Shown here one piece after another: positions 11,438 through 23,200 of a stretch of 64,000 nucleotides of DNA. Position 1 is the first letter of the stretch, and each line of letters opens with the position of its first letter. A program made the position numbers and the translations under genes. This stretch comes from Glaciozyma antarctica PI12 (lineage: Eukaryota; Basidiomycota; Microbotryomycetes; Kriegeriales; Camptobasidiaceae), in the NCBI GenBank assembly GCA_002917775.1, contig KZ627155.1, positions 344,675 to 408,674 of the forward strand, in the 5' to 3' direction. Below the pieces are notes generated by a model that saw only the letters and a program-made list of their open reading frames with translations, made no database searches and had not been told where the DNA came from.

Positions 11438-14227
11438 TCAAGCTCCTCCAGGCCTGGCTCCACCAAATTTGAACGCCAGCAACCTGGGATTCGTAATCAC
11501 GACCGGCTTCCTCTGCGCTGACGTAGGAGCGGCCTGCTCCCCCTTCCCGGGCGGCGACGACGAAGGGACGAGGACCATCGAGCGCGAGGGGAGGTTGTTC
11601 GTCTTGGGCGAGAGCGGGGCGCGGTAGAATGCTGGGCCGGTAGGGGTGGACGAGAGAGGTTTGAGAGTGCTGGGCTTGCGCGCGGGGAGAGGGCGGGAGG
11701 AGGAGGATTTGGGGGCGAGGGAGGTGGTGCTGGGAGTGGGGAGGGAGCGGCGGGCGGCGGAGAGGGCTTGTCGAGGAGTCTACGAAGAGGACGTTAGTGG
11801 GACGTATGGAGAAGAAGGAGAGAACGCACCTTGACCGACGACGGGGGCGCCATGAACTTCGCTCGCCAGTTCGCGGCGACAGACGCGACCGCCTCGGCCG
11901 GCTCCTCCTCCTCTTCCTCCTCCTCTGCAGCGCGCTTCTCCTTCTTGATCCTCGGCACCGGCGTCTCCTTCGCCCTCCCCTTCCCCTTCCCCCTCGGCGT
12001 GCACTCCACCTCATCCTCATCCGGCGTGATCGGTTCAGACCACGCATCAATCGGGTCCGACTCGATGCTCTCCTCCCTCTCCTTCTTCGGGACCCGCTCC
12101 TTCTTCTCCACCTTGATCGGGGTCGGACCAGGACTCGACATCGACTCGGCGAACAGCGTCTTCTCGCTCGGACTGCTGACTGCATCGTCCTTACGCGCGT
12201 CGTCCTCCTCGTCGACCTCCTCGTCGACCTCCTCGATTCGTCGACGCTTGCGCGGGGGAGTCGTGACGGGGCTCGAGATGCCACCGTACGAGGAAATGAC
12301 GGACGCTTCGCGTTTGACTGGGATCGAAGGTACGTCGTCCGCGGCGAGAGGCGAGGGCGGGTCGTCCAGATCCATCAGGTCGGCCAGCTCGGCTTCCGCA
12401 TCGAAATCCTCTTCGTCGGCTCGGCGATCCTCCTCGTCTGGGTACGCTTCGTCGTCCGGGAACTCGTCCTCATCCTTCTCGACGCGAACGTTCTCCACCT
12501 TCTTCCCGCGTCCAAAGAACTTGCTCGCGACCTCGACGACAGGCTTCTCCTCCTCCTCGCGCGCCTTGCCCTTCCCCTTGACGCTCTTCGAATCGACCAT
12601 CTTGACGTTGCTCCCGCTCGCCTTGGGCGCGGGCAGGACGGAGAAGAAGCTGAGGATGGATCCTGCGCCACGGATGGGGGGCGACTGGGGCTTTGGAGGA
12701 GGAGGCTTTGGATTTGGTGGGCTTGAAGGAGGATGGGTTGTAGGGTTCCTTTTGTGCGAAAGGGATCAGTGCGGTCAAGGCGGAGAGGAGTTGGAGCGGA
12801 CCTTGGTGGGAGAAAAGGCGTGAGGGTTGATGTCGATCATGGGGAGTTTGCTGATGGGGTCGATATCGCCCGTTGCGAGAGCACGAGCGTATTCGACTTC
12901 GAGAGGTCTGCGTTGTCGACTTAGTTTCTGAGCGCAACAAAGAGGAGAGCAGCACGTACGCTCCGACAAAGGGCATGTCTGTTGCTACGACGCCGTCGGG
13001 GAGAGGCTCGAGGTGAACGATGAGCTTGGAGACGGGGTCGAAGACGCATTGGTGGCGAAAGGTGAGTTCGGCGCGCTTGAACTCGTCGAGGTAGTTCTTC
13101 GGCATCTTGTGGCGGCCTTCGAGGCGGACGAACTGGATGACCTGCGTTCGTTCTCTGGCGTCAGTTGTGGAAGAGGAATAAGGGCAACAAAAACGCGCAC
13201 CTTCTCCGCGGTCTTGTACTTCCTCATGAGCTTGTGCGCCGTCTTGAGCCCCAACCCCGGAATGCTCTCGACGTAATCGCACCCGCTCAAGATCGCCATC
13301 TGCCTGAACTCGACGTCCGTCCATCCGGAGAAATTGTACTCGCGGCACCTCGCAAAGTCCCTCCTCCGCACCTCGTCGCAGTTGCCGTCCCCGTCGAGCT
13401 TGAAGAGGACGTTCTGGCAGCCGAAGACGAGGAGATCAGAGTCCTCGGTGATAATACCGTCTACGATGCCGTGGCGCTCGAGATACGCGAGCTGGGGGTC
13501 GGCTTCGTAAGGCGCGACGAGGTACTGATGCGAAAGAGGTTAGCTTTGGGCGGGGCGGGAGGAGAGAAGGCGCACCTGGATGCCTTCGCGTCGGAGAGCC
13601 TGGGGGACCTGTTAGCAAGAGTACAGCAGATAAAGGAGTGAGCAGCGCACCTTGATCAACTGAAAAGCCATCTCAGGCGTCACGTCGACCGCCTTGACGA
13701 AGGCCTCCCTCGCCTGACCGCCCTTCCCCTCAGCAAGGAACGCGTTCCCTTTCGCGAGCGCATCATTCCTTCGCCTGTTCGTACCATCTGTGTCAGCTCT
13801 GGCTAGCCCAGCCAGTGAGGAGACTCACTTCTCGCGTTCGTCCTCAGTGCCCATCTTGGACGGCAGGAGCCCACCGTCGAACACGATCAATGGGGTCACG
13901 CCGTAGTGCTTGAGCATCCGAACACGGTGCATCGCATAGTTGACGTATCTGTGCCTCGCCGTTAGCTCTCCTGCCCAGCGATCCAAACAAGCAAGAGAGG
14001 GCGCACTTGACGGTCGACTTGCCCGTCGCCAGCTCCTGCGCACAGCCGTACAGCTCGTACTGGGTGCAGCCAGACCTATTCACCACATTCGTTAGCTTCG
14101 GCGCCTCGGTTAGGGGAGGGAGAGAGCGTGCGTAGGCATCCACAGCGAGCGTCTTGCCTGACCATTCCTTGATGTGGGTCTGGCTCGTAATCTCCTTGAG
14201 GATGGGCAGCAAGCCCTGAATCCCCAT
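11438..14227 (-). CDS. EXO1: Exonuclease 1 (5'-3' exonuclease / flap endonuclease, XPG family)
   Basis: Works in mismatch repair and DNA end resection. Start MGIQGLLPILKEIT is the Exo1 N-terminus. Ten exons: 14227-14132, 14075-14007, 13948-13829, 13774-13651, 13608-13576, 13524-13201, 13141-12960, 12907-12802, 12748-11830 and about 11779-11438. The N-domain (VDAY, VFDGGLLPSK), the I-domain (AYEADPQLAYL, TEDSDLLVFGC) and the helix-hairpin-helix region (GCDYVESIPGLGLKTAHKL) are intact. The long acidic C-terminus includes an ILSFF patch, PIP-like but lacking Gln. About 770 aa. Intron 1 begins GC (GCACGC). Two single-base frame breaks are apparent: one extra base near 14060-14070 between VWLH and YGCAQELATGK, and one in the G6/C6 run at 12676-12681. 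Confidence 0.95.
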
Positions 14228-14386
14228 CGCTTGGAGGCGCTCGGCGTGAGTCTGGTGAAGAGTTGGAGGTGTTCGGCGGTCGTGGTTGAGGACAAACAAC
14301 AATGTGACCTCGCTCCTTCGTTGCTGAGCGCGGCTAACGCTCTCTTGTCCCTCGACCTCTCCCCTCACAACCTACGCCTTCTCAGA
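14228..14386. promoter_or_regulatory. Divergent promoter shared by EXO1 and OXR1
   Basis: Only 159 nt separate the two start codons, so the promoters must overlap or be shared. No specific factor site can be assigned by eye. Confidence 0.6.
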
Positions 14387-15851
14387 ATGGCTCAGGTAGG
14401 ATCTCATCAGCAGCTGTCCAACCACTCTGAGCTACTCTCCGAGTTCGACCCGTTCCATACTCCTCCAGAAGCGACCTCCCGCCAGGCATCACCGGCACCT
14501 CAGCTCTTCCCCTCCAGTCAACCACCTCAGCCCTCGTCCACCTCTTCCACTCCAAAACCACCACCATCACTACCCTCAACAGCAGTCTCCAGCGATCCAC
14601 TAGACAGCTTCGACCTCCTCTCGTTCGCCGACCACCCCCCTGCTCAACCGACCTCCTCCTCGGCCGCACACGCCGCCCGTAGCCACCACATCCTCTCCTC
14701 CCTCTCCCGTACCCCATTCTCCTCCGAACCCGCCGAACTCCCCGATTCTGCGCCCTCAGGCGCTCCCGTGCCGGTCCCCCCTCTCCGCCGCCGTTCGTCC
14801 TCCTCCTTCTCCCCACCTCGTCGCCTTTCCCTCCTAATGCAAGATTCGTTCGCCCCCTCCTCTCCAACTCCTACCGTATCCCACCCTTCGCTCAACCCTT
14901 TCCACGCGCCTCCTCCAGAACCGCACGCCGCAGAGACGTACGCGCGCCGCGCGGCTTCGCACGAGGGTGATGAGGAGGGGGACTGGGGAGATTTTGAGAG
15001 TGGAGCGGTGGAGAAGAAGGAGCTGAAGCGAACCAAGACGGTGCCGGTGCCGACAGCGAGGAGGGCGAGGGGCGACGAGGCGGGGTGGAAGAAGGAGTGG
15101 TCGTATGACTCCAAGAGTGTAGACGCGGTGCAGCCTATCAAGCTCGCTGGTGTCATGCCGAGGGTGAATCGTATCCTGGAGGAGGATATGGCCGAAGGGG
15201 TGAGTTCGCAAGCTCTCTCTCGCTGCGAGCATGGAGAGTTAACGGCGAATGCAGATTCGGCCAGGACTTCCGCCACGTTTCCGCCTTTCAGCCACTTGGA
15301 CGCTCCTGTACTCGCTCGACCAGCACGGCATCTCGATCCAGACGATGTACGAACGAATGAAGGTCGGCCTCCGCGGGAGCGACTCGGGTGTTGTTCTGGT
15401 CGTCAGGGACGGGGAGGGAGGCGTATTCGGAGCGTACGTGAACCAGGGGTTGAAGGAGAGCCGTTCGTATTACGGCGACGGAACGTGGTGCGTTCGCTCT
15501 CGCTGCCCATGCCCTCCCTCTTCTCGAGCTAACGCGCACCGACGCAGTTTCCTCTGGAAAGCGACCCCTTTCTCTCCCTCCGACTTCCGCATCGGCTCCT
15601 CGATCAAATCCTACACCTGGACGGGCAAGAACGACTACCTCGTCCTCTCGGAAGCTGCGTACCTTTCCGTCGGCGGTGGTGACGGGCGCTTCGGCCTCTG
15701 GATCGACGGCGTCTTTGAAAAGGGGTTTACGAGCCACTGTCCCTGCTTCGACAATGATCCCTTGACAGGGACGTTTGAGAGGGGGGTCAGTGGGGTCGAC
15801 GAGAGCGGGTTCGAGGTCGTTGGGTTCGAGTGCTGGGCGGTGGCGCTATAG
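14387..15851 (+). CDS. OXR1: TLDc-domain oxidation-resistance protein
   Basis: Oxr1-type proteins protect against oxidative damage, and TLDc proteins also bind the V-ATPase. Exons 14387-15199, 15255-15487 and 15548-15851, 450 codons exactly. Residues 1-270 are Ser/Pro-rich and disordered with a WGDFE acidic patch. The TLDc domain follows: LPPRFRLSATWTLLYSLDQHG, then DGEGGVFGAYVNQ, then FLWKATPF, NDYLVLS, YLSVGGGDGRFGLWID and a final FECWAVAL, close to the usual TLDc C-terminus (EVWGF/WAV). Start chosen as the first ATG after the divergent promoter and in frame. Longer than yeast Oxr1 because of the disordered N-terminus. Confidence 0.93.
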
Positions 15852-15917
15852 GAGGGGAGCGGGGGAAGGGGTCGTAATTTGTAGGATGAGGGAGGACATG
15901 TTCATAGCGCAGAGTAG

Positions 15918-18590
15918 AGAGGAGGAGGATCGCATTGCATTCCGGTCTCGGAGTCCGCGTGTTGTGTTCCTCGCCTCTTCCCTGCTTCCGCTCTGCTCCC
16001 AGCTTCGCTGCCTGCTGCACTTTCAGCTACCTCTCAGCGCTCTCCCATTTCAGCGCGACTCCTCGTTCGCCGGAACCGGCAAATCACCTTCCTGCCGTCT
16101 CTCTCTCTCCTCCCCTCACCTCCCAGCAGGCCCTCCGCCACCTCTCTCCGCCAACCTCTCGTCGGCCCGCTCCACAATGCCCTTCTCAACCTCCTCTACG
16201 ACCACCTCTACCCTCACACCCCTCTCTTCTCCACCGGCACACGCCCCATCGGACCAGAAATCAACGCAATCCTCGACACGCATGGCGAAGTCGCTCTTAA
16301 CCCTCCGTCGCCTATCGCGCTGAAGGAATTGTCGCCAGCTGGGAATGCCAACCGTCGTCCGTTGAACTGGGCGTTGAGGAAGATTCATGACCTTGGAGAG
16401 AGGGAGAGGTGAGGTGAAGAGGGAGGCGGAGAGGGCGCTGGTGAGGGAGTGGGTGAAGGGATTGGATGCGAAAGGGCAGAGGGAGGTTAGGGAGGTACTG
16501 GGGGAGACGCTGGAGGGGAATCAGGTGAGTGCGGGGTCGAGGTGCGAGGGAGGGAGCTGATAGGTGAAGCAGGGAGTTGCGAGCGGGGTGAGGCAGCAAG
16601 CGCCTGGTCCTGCGAGTGCGGTACGTGGTAGCTGTGTGCTTGCAAGACGCGTGCTCATCGCGTGCGCAGGCCTCGTCGTCGTTGTCCTCTCTCACTTCCA
16701 GCGTGTCGGGCCGCAACTCGATCCCCCGCGTGGCTTCTGGGAGCAGCGCCAAGCTTGACCGCACCGGCTCTACGACGGGCGACGCTGCGAGCGGCTCGAC
16801 TACGGCGATTGAGGATGCGGATGCGCTGGACGACTCGGAGGAGGAATTCGTCGACGATTCCTCGGTAGCTACCGTAAGCCCGTCCCTCTCATGCGTACTG
16901 GACTCCTGCTGACGTTTCCGGCAGTCGGAAGTTGTCGATTGGGATCCTACTGCTCAAACCCCCGCTGAGGCGAAGGGGAAAGGGAGGCGAATCAAGAGCG
17001 CGAGCGTGCAGAGCTCGGAGGTGCGTTCTCCTCATCGTCCGTAGGAACTATAACTGATGCGCCCGTGTCCGCAGGCAGGTGGTAGACGAAACAGCACGCG
17101 AACGACGTCTTCTGCGAAATCCGTGGCCGCCGCATCGTCGTCCAGTTCCAAACGCCAACGGCCCGCAACAGCGAACGACGGTTCGACCGAACTCGCGGCG
17201 CAATCGCACGCACGGCCGAAGGTGCGTCGTATCTTGCAAACATACTGTACGGTGCTAAGAGCGCTGCCGCAGGTCCCCACGTTTTTGCCGCCTGGCAGTT
17301 CTCGCAGCGAGGGCAGGTCGCGCGACGCCTCCAGCACTGGTCCGCGGCACGCAACCAGCAGTGCTCCTTTCCCATCTGGCTCCGCTTTCACATGGGGAAT
17401 CAACTCGACTAGTTCGGGAGCAGCGGTGGAGCGCAGGGAGCAGGTGCAGGACGTGCGGGATGCGGAGGTGCGACCTTCTTCACGGCGGAGCTTCGAGGCC
17501 TGGCTGAACCATCTCGCAGGACTCGATGCCACCCCCTGCTCCACGCTTCACACGCGAGGAGAAAGGCAAGGGCAAGCGGAAGGCGAGCGAGAGTTTCGAG
17601 GACGATTCCTCCAAGGTGCGTTCTGCTCGCTGCGCGCTTCGAGAGCTCCCTAACGCCTTGGCCTCATCCAGTTCAGAGAACGGAAGGCTGTGAGGAGCAG
17701 TGGCGCGACGGCTCGTTCAGCTCCGGAGGCATCGATGGCGACGTCTCAGAGTCGTGCGCGTCCTCACGCTCATGCGACGACCGATACACCGATACGGACG
17801 CGGCACGAAGCGCTCGGACGCGAAGTGACGGTGCGCTCCCTGTTTCCTATTCTCCGTGATCGAGTTCGTTACTCAAGCTTCGAGACGCAGGCCTCCAGCT
17901 CGAGCAGTCGACGCGCATCTTGCGCCTCTCCTCCCGGTGAATCGGAAGACGCTGCCAGGGATAGGTTCGAGGCGGAGAGGAAGAAGCAGGAGCTTGCCGA
18001 CTTCCTCAAGGCCCGGTTCCGCGATACGGATTTCGTCACCTGCGATCTCACCGACGAGCTTTGCCGCTACGGCCTTGGCGACGTGGATCGGCTGCTCATC
18101 AAGGCCTCCAGTTCGGCAGAGAGGGATAAGTTTGTGCGCGACTTCTTCACCACGCTGAGGAGCTGGGAGAGCCACAAGGCTTCGGACATGAATCGTGACG
18201 AGTTGATGGTGCTTCTCGAGAGCCTGGAGGGAATGGTGCGTTCGTCTTCTCCGCGTTGGATCTCGAGCTCACCCGCTTGCGACAGCACCCACCCAATCCT
18301 GCACCCGCCGAGTCTCCCTAAGGTCTCTTACGTCGCCCTGGCGTCGTTGAAGGTGCGGCTTCGTTCTCTCCAAATTGCTGATCATGCGCATCTTGCAGGT
18401 GTCGAAAGTGGTAGCTAGGGAGACAGGCTCTATCGTAATTCTACGCTGGTCGTGCAAACGTTGGACGTCGGAGAGGGAAAGAAGAACGAAGCCTTGCGAG
18501 CGAGGTCCGGCGCGAGCGTGTTCGGTATTCTCGCTTTTTTTAGGCGATGGTGCGATAGCTGGCCTGTATTCCCACCGTTCCTCCCGTTAG
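15918..18590 (+). CDS. Unrec­ognised multi-exon gene, Ser-rich with a helical core
   Basis: Not assigned to a family. A folded-looking N-part is read from about 16130-16410 (NALLNLLYDHLYPHTPLF, IGPEINAILDTHGEVAL, RRPLNWALRKIHDLGE). It continues one base out of frame from about 16412 (AERALVREWVKGLDAK), ending at a GTGAGT donor near 16526. Further exons joined by typical short introns encode Ser/Thr-rich acidic sequence (DDSEEEFVDDSS, VVDWDPT) and a basic patch (REEKGKGKRKASESF). A last helical part near 17960-18240 reads ELADFLKARFRDTDFVTCDL and KFVRDFFTTLRSWESHK. The start codon is not visible: the first frame is open from 15918 without ATG, so an upstream exon or another frame error is likely. 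The 3' end (18416 or 18590) is also uncertain. Boundaries are approximate. Confidence 0.45.
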
Positions 18591-18639
18591 TTTCATAACG
18601 TACAACTAGACCGAACGAAGTAAGAGATCTTAGGAGAGA

Positions 18640-20022
18640 CCTCTTCAAAAGATTCAAAGCGCTCGAGAGGAGCTTCGGTGAGGGCTGCTTGCTGCTCGCA
18701 CTCCTCATCCCCCTTCTCCTTCGTGCAGCCCGCAAGCTCCACAGGTGAGCTGGTGCTTCTCCACCGCTCCATGGACTGACGCTGTGCCCCTCCCTAGGTC
18801 CCGCGCGCTTACGACTCGCACCTCGAGCTCTCTCCTCTCACGCGAGTTCTCCTCCGGTACGTCCCCTCTCCTCCCACGGAATCCTAACTGACCTGATTAC
18901 AGCCCCGCATGTCCATCTCCTCCGCCTCTCTCCTCTATGGCATCACCGTCAACGTTCGCGACCTCATTCGCGGCGCACGAGCCTTCACCAAGTTCACCAG
19001 GAACGCGACCGTCCTCGACCTCCTCCTCGCCAGGAAGAAGCGACCTAGGACGGGAGCTCCTCGTCACCTGTACCTCTCGCCACTGTCACCTCCCCCTCCA
19101 GCAGCCTTGCGACTCTTCCCGCCGAACTCCTCCTCCTCATTCGCGATCACCTCCGCCACTCGTACATCGCTGCCGAGCCCTCGTATTTTTACAACGAGGT
19201 GCACTGGAAGGAGCACGATCGCGTCTTCGTTGAGACGGAGAAGGTGGAAACCAGGGGGGAAGAATGGAGTGAGGCGAAGTGGAAGGAGCACGACGAGCTG
19301 TGGGATTGCGACCTCTGCTTCCACGTCGAGTGGAACGGGAGCTTCAACATCTTCCACGACGAGAAACGGGCGCTCTGCCAACTAGCTCATGCATGATTCG
19401 TGGTGTACCTGCCGTGGTCTATCGGTNNNNNNNNNNNNNNNNNNNNNNNNNNNNNNNNNNNNNNNNNNNNNNNNNNNNNNNNNNNNNNNNNNNNNNNNNN
19501 NNNNGAAACCTCCTCTCCTCTTACGGACTTACTCTCTCCAGCATGGAGTACTTCAACCTCGAAGAAGCCGGCGCGACCCGACTCAGCTGGATCATCTCGC
19601 TCCCCGTCGCCCGCCAGAATGCTGCCGAGACGGCATTTTGCGCGTCGGAGAACCACCAGACGGCTTCGAGCTACCACACTATTCCCTACGAAGAGCCGGA
19701 CCTCCAGACAGCGACCTATTTCGACCGTTCCTACTTCCACACGAGCGACGACGACGATCGCAAGTTTCGGCGTGTCGTGCAGGATCTCGAGCTTAGGATT
19801 GCGAAGGTCGAGGGAGGGGTGGCGAGACGGTGGACGAGGAAGGAAGTCGAGGAGAGGTTGCGGGCGGCGGAGAAGGAGGTTCGGGAGCGCGAGGCGAAGG
19901 AAAGGCTTCGAGGGAGGACTGAGGGCGAAGATGGTGCCGAGGGAGCGACGGTGAACGAAGCTGAGGGACCTCGAGCTGTTCAGCCGCGTTGGATACTGGT
20001 GCAGTCGTCGTTCGGTAGATGA
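18640..20022 (+). CDS. F-box-like repeat-family gene, copy A
   Basis: First of four related copies in this window. Pieces in order: a hydrophobic, Leu-rich exon (about 18650-18744); a short exon after CCCTAG; an exon with LLYGITVNVRDLIRGARAF and KFTRNATVLDLLLARKKR (from about 18905); an exon whose SLATLPAELLLLIRDHLRHS matches the F-box core pattern and which carries WDCDLCFHVEWNG; a gap of Ns; and a final exon (MEYFNLEEAGATRLSW, LQTATYFDRSYFHTS, DRKFRRVVQDLELRIAKVEG, RRWTRKEVEERLRAAE) to a TGA at 20022. F-box proteins recruit substrates to SCF ubiquitin ligases, but here the match rests on one short motif and function is unknown. Start codon not identified. Only this copy has an apparently undamaged C-terminal exon next to an intact F-box exon. 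Confidence 0.5.
19427..19504. other. Assembly gap (Ns) inside family copy A
   Basis: Seventy-eight Ns. By comparison with the ungapped copy B, the missing part lies in the AT-rich, intron-like stretch just before the last exon. Confidence 0.95.
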
Positions 20023-20254
20023 TGAATGGCATGGTTTTGTACGAGGTAGCCTTCCTAGCGAGAGATTCGGCGAAGGCTTTGGGGTCTGCGAAGCGTTTTC
20101 AATCTCGCTCCCTTCCTACGCACTTCAAAAGGCTTCCTTCCAAACTGCAAGATCAATTGGCCCATGACACATACGAAGGAGAAGAACGAAGGGGTAGAAC
20201 TACACAAAAAAGGGTGGTGGTGCGACAAAATGCAAAGAGACGACTCCGAGACCC

Positions 20255-23200
20255 TCACGCCGCTCGCAACTCCATCATCAGCTTCTGCGAGGGCAGAAGA
20301 ACGTCAGCAGCTGACCAGCACGAGACGAGAAGTGAACGCACTCCTGCCGTCTTCATCCCCGCGTCGCCCATCAACTGATCCTCGGGCATTCGCTTTATCC
20401 GCTGAATGAGCGCGAACATGGTCATCTGGTCGGTGCTCGATAGCGCTGCTGAACCCTTCTAATCAGACACGCGCTAAACGAACGCAAAGAGAGAAAAAAG
20501 GGACGCACGTTGATCGACCGACGGACTCCTCATTCCGTCCCCCTTCAAGAACGCTCCCTCCATCAACTCTGGAATCGTCGCTCGCTTCTTATGATCAAAG
20601 AGCAAGCAGCTCCTCATCGCATCCACGAGGTCCTTCTCGACTCGCACCGCGCAGTCCTTCTTTTCCTCCCCCCGCTCGTCGACGGGACAAGAGACGGTCG
20701 GGAAACTCATCACGTAGCGAGGGTTCTGGATCGCCATGATCTTCTGCCCGACGTCGCGGAGGTGGGCGAAGGGCGTTCGACCGTATACCATCTGGTAGAG
20801 AATGCAGCCGAGAGACCAGACGTCTGCGGCTCGACCGAGCTGCGCGAAGACGGGTCAGCTCGTCGCTCGATCCTCCGACGAAGCGAAAGAACGTACCTTC
20901 ATCAACCGCTTGCCTCCTTGTCCCATCCCCGAGTCGATGAGCGCTTCGGGAGGCATGTAGTTGGCAGTCCCGATCTGCTGATCTCGTCCAATGTTGGTCG
21001 TGTCGTTCGCGATCGCTTTCGAGATGCCAAAGTCGATGAGCTTGAGTCGACCCTTGACGAGGACGAAGTTGGCGGGCTTGAGATCCGTGTGAACGACGTT
21101 CTCGTTGTGGATGACTTGGACGGCTTCGAGCATCTGCGAGCGAGGCGTCAGCGCGCGCGCGCGAAGGAGGGAGAGCGAGAAGACGAACCTGCTCCCAGAT
21201 GTACCGAATGAAGTTCATGCTGATCGCCTTGCCCGAGTGGTCGATGAGGAGGTTGTTGAGATCCGTCTCGCCGACTTCCATGACCTGCGACGCCACCATC
21301 AGTCCTCGCTCACCCAACAGCCCCACTCGCGCACTCACCATGAGCAGCGTCCTCCTCGACTCGTTCATCTCCGAATCGACGAGCTTGATGATCTGGGGAT
21401 TCCCTCGCAGCTTCTCGAGGAGGTGAATCTCGTTAATGAAGGATGCGCGCGTCTCAGCGTCGTTCTTGCTGATATCGACCTTCTTAATCGCGAAGAGCTG
21501 GTTCTTCTCGTCGAGAACGCGGTAGACCCTCGAGCTCCCGCCCTTGCCCAGCATACCCGCCTTATGGTACTGCCTTCCATTCACCTATCGCACCGCATCA
21601 GCAACCTTGAAGCGAGATGAAGAGAAAAACGCACGACAATAACCGAAGGCTGCTTCTTCGCCACCTTGACCGGAACGACGATCTCATGCTGCACGGCCTG
21701 CATCGGCTGACGATATTCCTGCGCCCGCGAATAGTGACTCTGCTGATGCGTCATCGACGGCGTCGCCTCCGCCATCCCCGGTGAGCCTTCGCGAAGAGGA
21801 ACATGGTAGTCTCCCCCGACACGCTCCTTCGGGTAGGAGGTCGGTCCGCGTTGTTGTTGTTGCTTCGAGTTAGAGTTTGAGCCGCGATAGGACTCGCCGA
21901 GGATGGGGCGGGAGGAGGGCTGTTGGGAGTAGGAAGGGGCGTAGGAAGGGGCGGAGGATTGGGGAGGCGGTTGAGGATGCTGCTGCTGCTGCTGGCGAGG
22001 GAAGGGGACGTGGTTGTTCCGAGGCTGGTAGTCGTTCTCGTCTTGAGGAGGGTGGTACGACTGCTGAGACGAAGGTCGTGGCGGAGGAGCCTGAGCGAGA
22101 TACTCTCTCTGCTCCGGCATAGGCTCGAACGACGACTGCGGTCGAGCGTACGCCGGTTTTCCCTGACGCAACGTGGTCGACCCCGAGCGATCCGTCTCCA
22201 TCGACCCATCGCGGTACATCGACGAGCTCGACCCAGGTCTCGCGACCATCGTCTCCTCCCTCTCTCCCCTCCCACTATTGCTACTCTGCAGCCCCATCCT
22301 CGCTCTCGAATCCTCATCCGGCGAGCTCCTCTCCACCGAATTCTCCCGCACCCTTCCCAGCTGAAGAGTCTTAGGCGAGAACCGTCGCTCCTCCATCAAT
22401 CCGCGTGAAACCGATCCGGCCAACCGCGCGGCAGTCTCTTCGACGACTTGAGCTCTTCGTTGGTCGAGAGAAGCGGCGCGAGAAACGGCAGTGGCGTCTT
22501 CGGCAGAGGGGTACCGCTGAAGAGGAGGAGGAGCGACGGGGGGAGAGGTATCGAGGGTGCTGGAGCTTTGGAGGAGGCGTTGGCGCAGGACGGCGCTGGA
22601 TTGGGGCTTAAGAGGGAAGTGCGTGCGAAGGTGGGTAGAGCCATTCATGTCGAGCGAGTTGGGTGGAGAAGAGTTGGCGGACGAGTTTCCGTCGCGAGAC
22701 GAAGCGTAGTTGCCGCCGGCGGAAGCGGGTCGAATGGAGGAGGTATTGGCGGAGGAGGTGGTGCGTTCTTCGTAGCGACGCATGTAGCTCGCGGAGCTCA
22801 TCGAGGGCTGTTCGAGAGGGAGGGTGACGGTGGCAGCGGTGCGCTCGATGCGGTCGAGTTTGGGAGAGGCGAGGACGAGGTCGGATCGCGATCGTCCGTG
22901 CATGCCGGGAGAAGAAGGGAGGACGCGGTTTTGTTCGGCTGATGCTGCAGTAGTGCGTAAGTTCGCTGCCTGAGGTTGGCGAAGGAGAGAGACTCACAAA
23001 GCTCGCTTCCACCCTCGTTTCCTTCGTCCTCCTGCTTCTCCAGATCGGCGATGAGGACCCGTTGCGCCCTCCTAGGCTTCGGAAGCGTCGCTGAATCCGC
23101 TCCTCGATCTTGAAGCCTCTTCAACCTCAGCGACGCGGTGGTCTTGCCGAGTCCAGGACGAGCAACGGCGGGGGTGATGTCGTTCGAAGACGACGAAGAG

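Noticed and set aside
11349-12284. 311-codon minus-strand frame within EXO1's last exons
   Set aside because: Arg-only repetitive translation out of phase with the Exo1 C-terminal frame, which has normal composition and ends cleanly at 11438.
18640-20022. Considered that the four-copy family might be a transposable element
   Set aside because: No reverse transcriptase, transposase, terminal repeats or target-site duplications could be seen at the copy ends; spliced multi-exon structure is kept between copies. A non-autonomous element cannot be fully excluded by eye.
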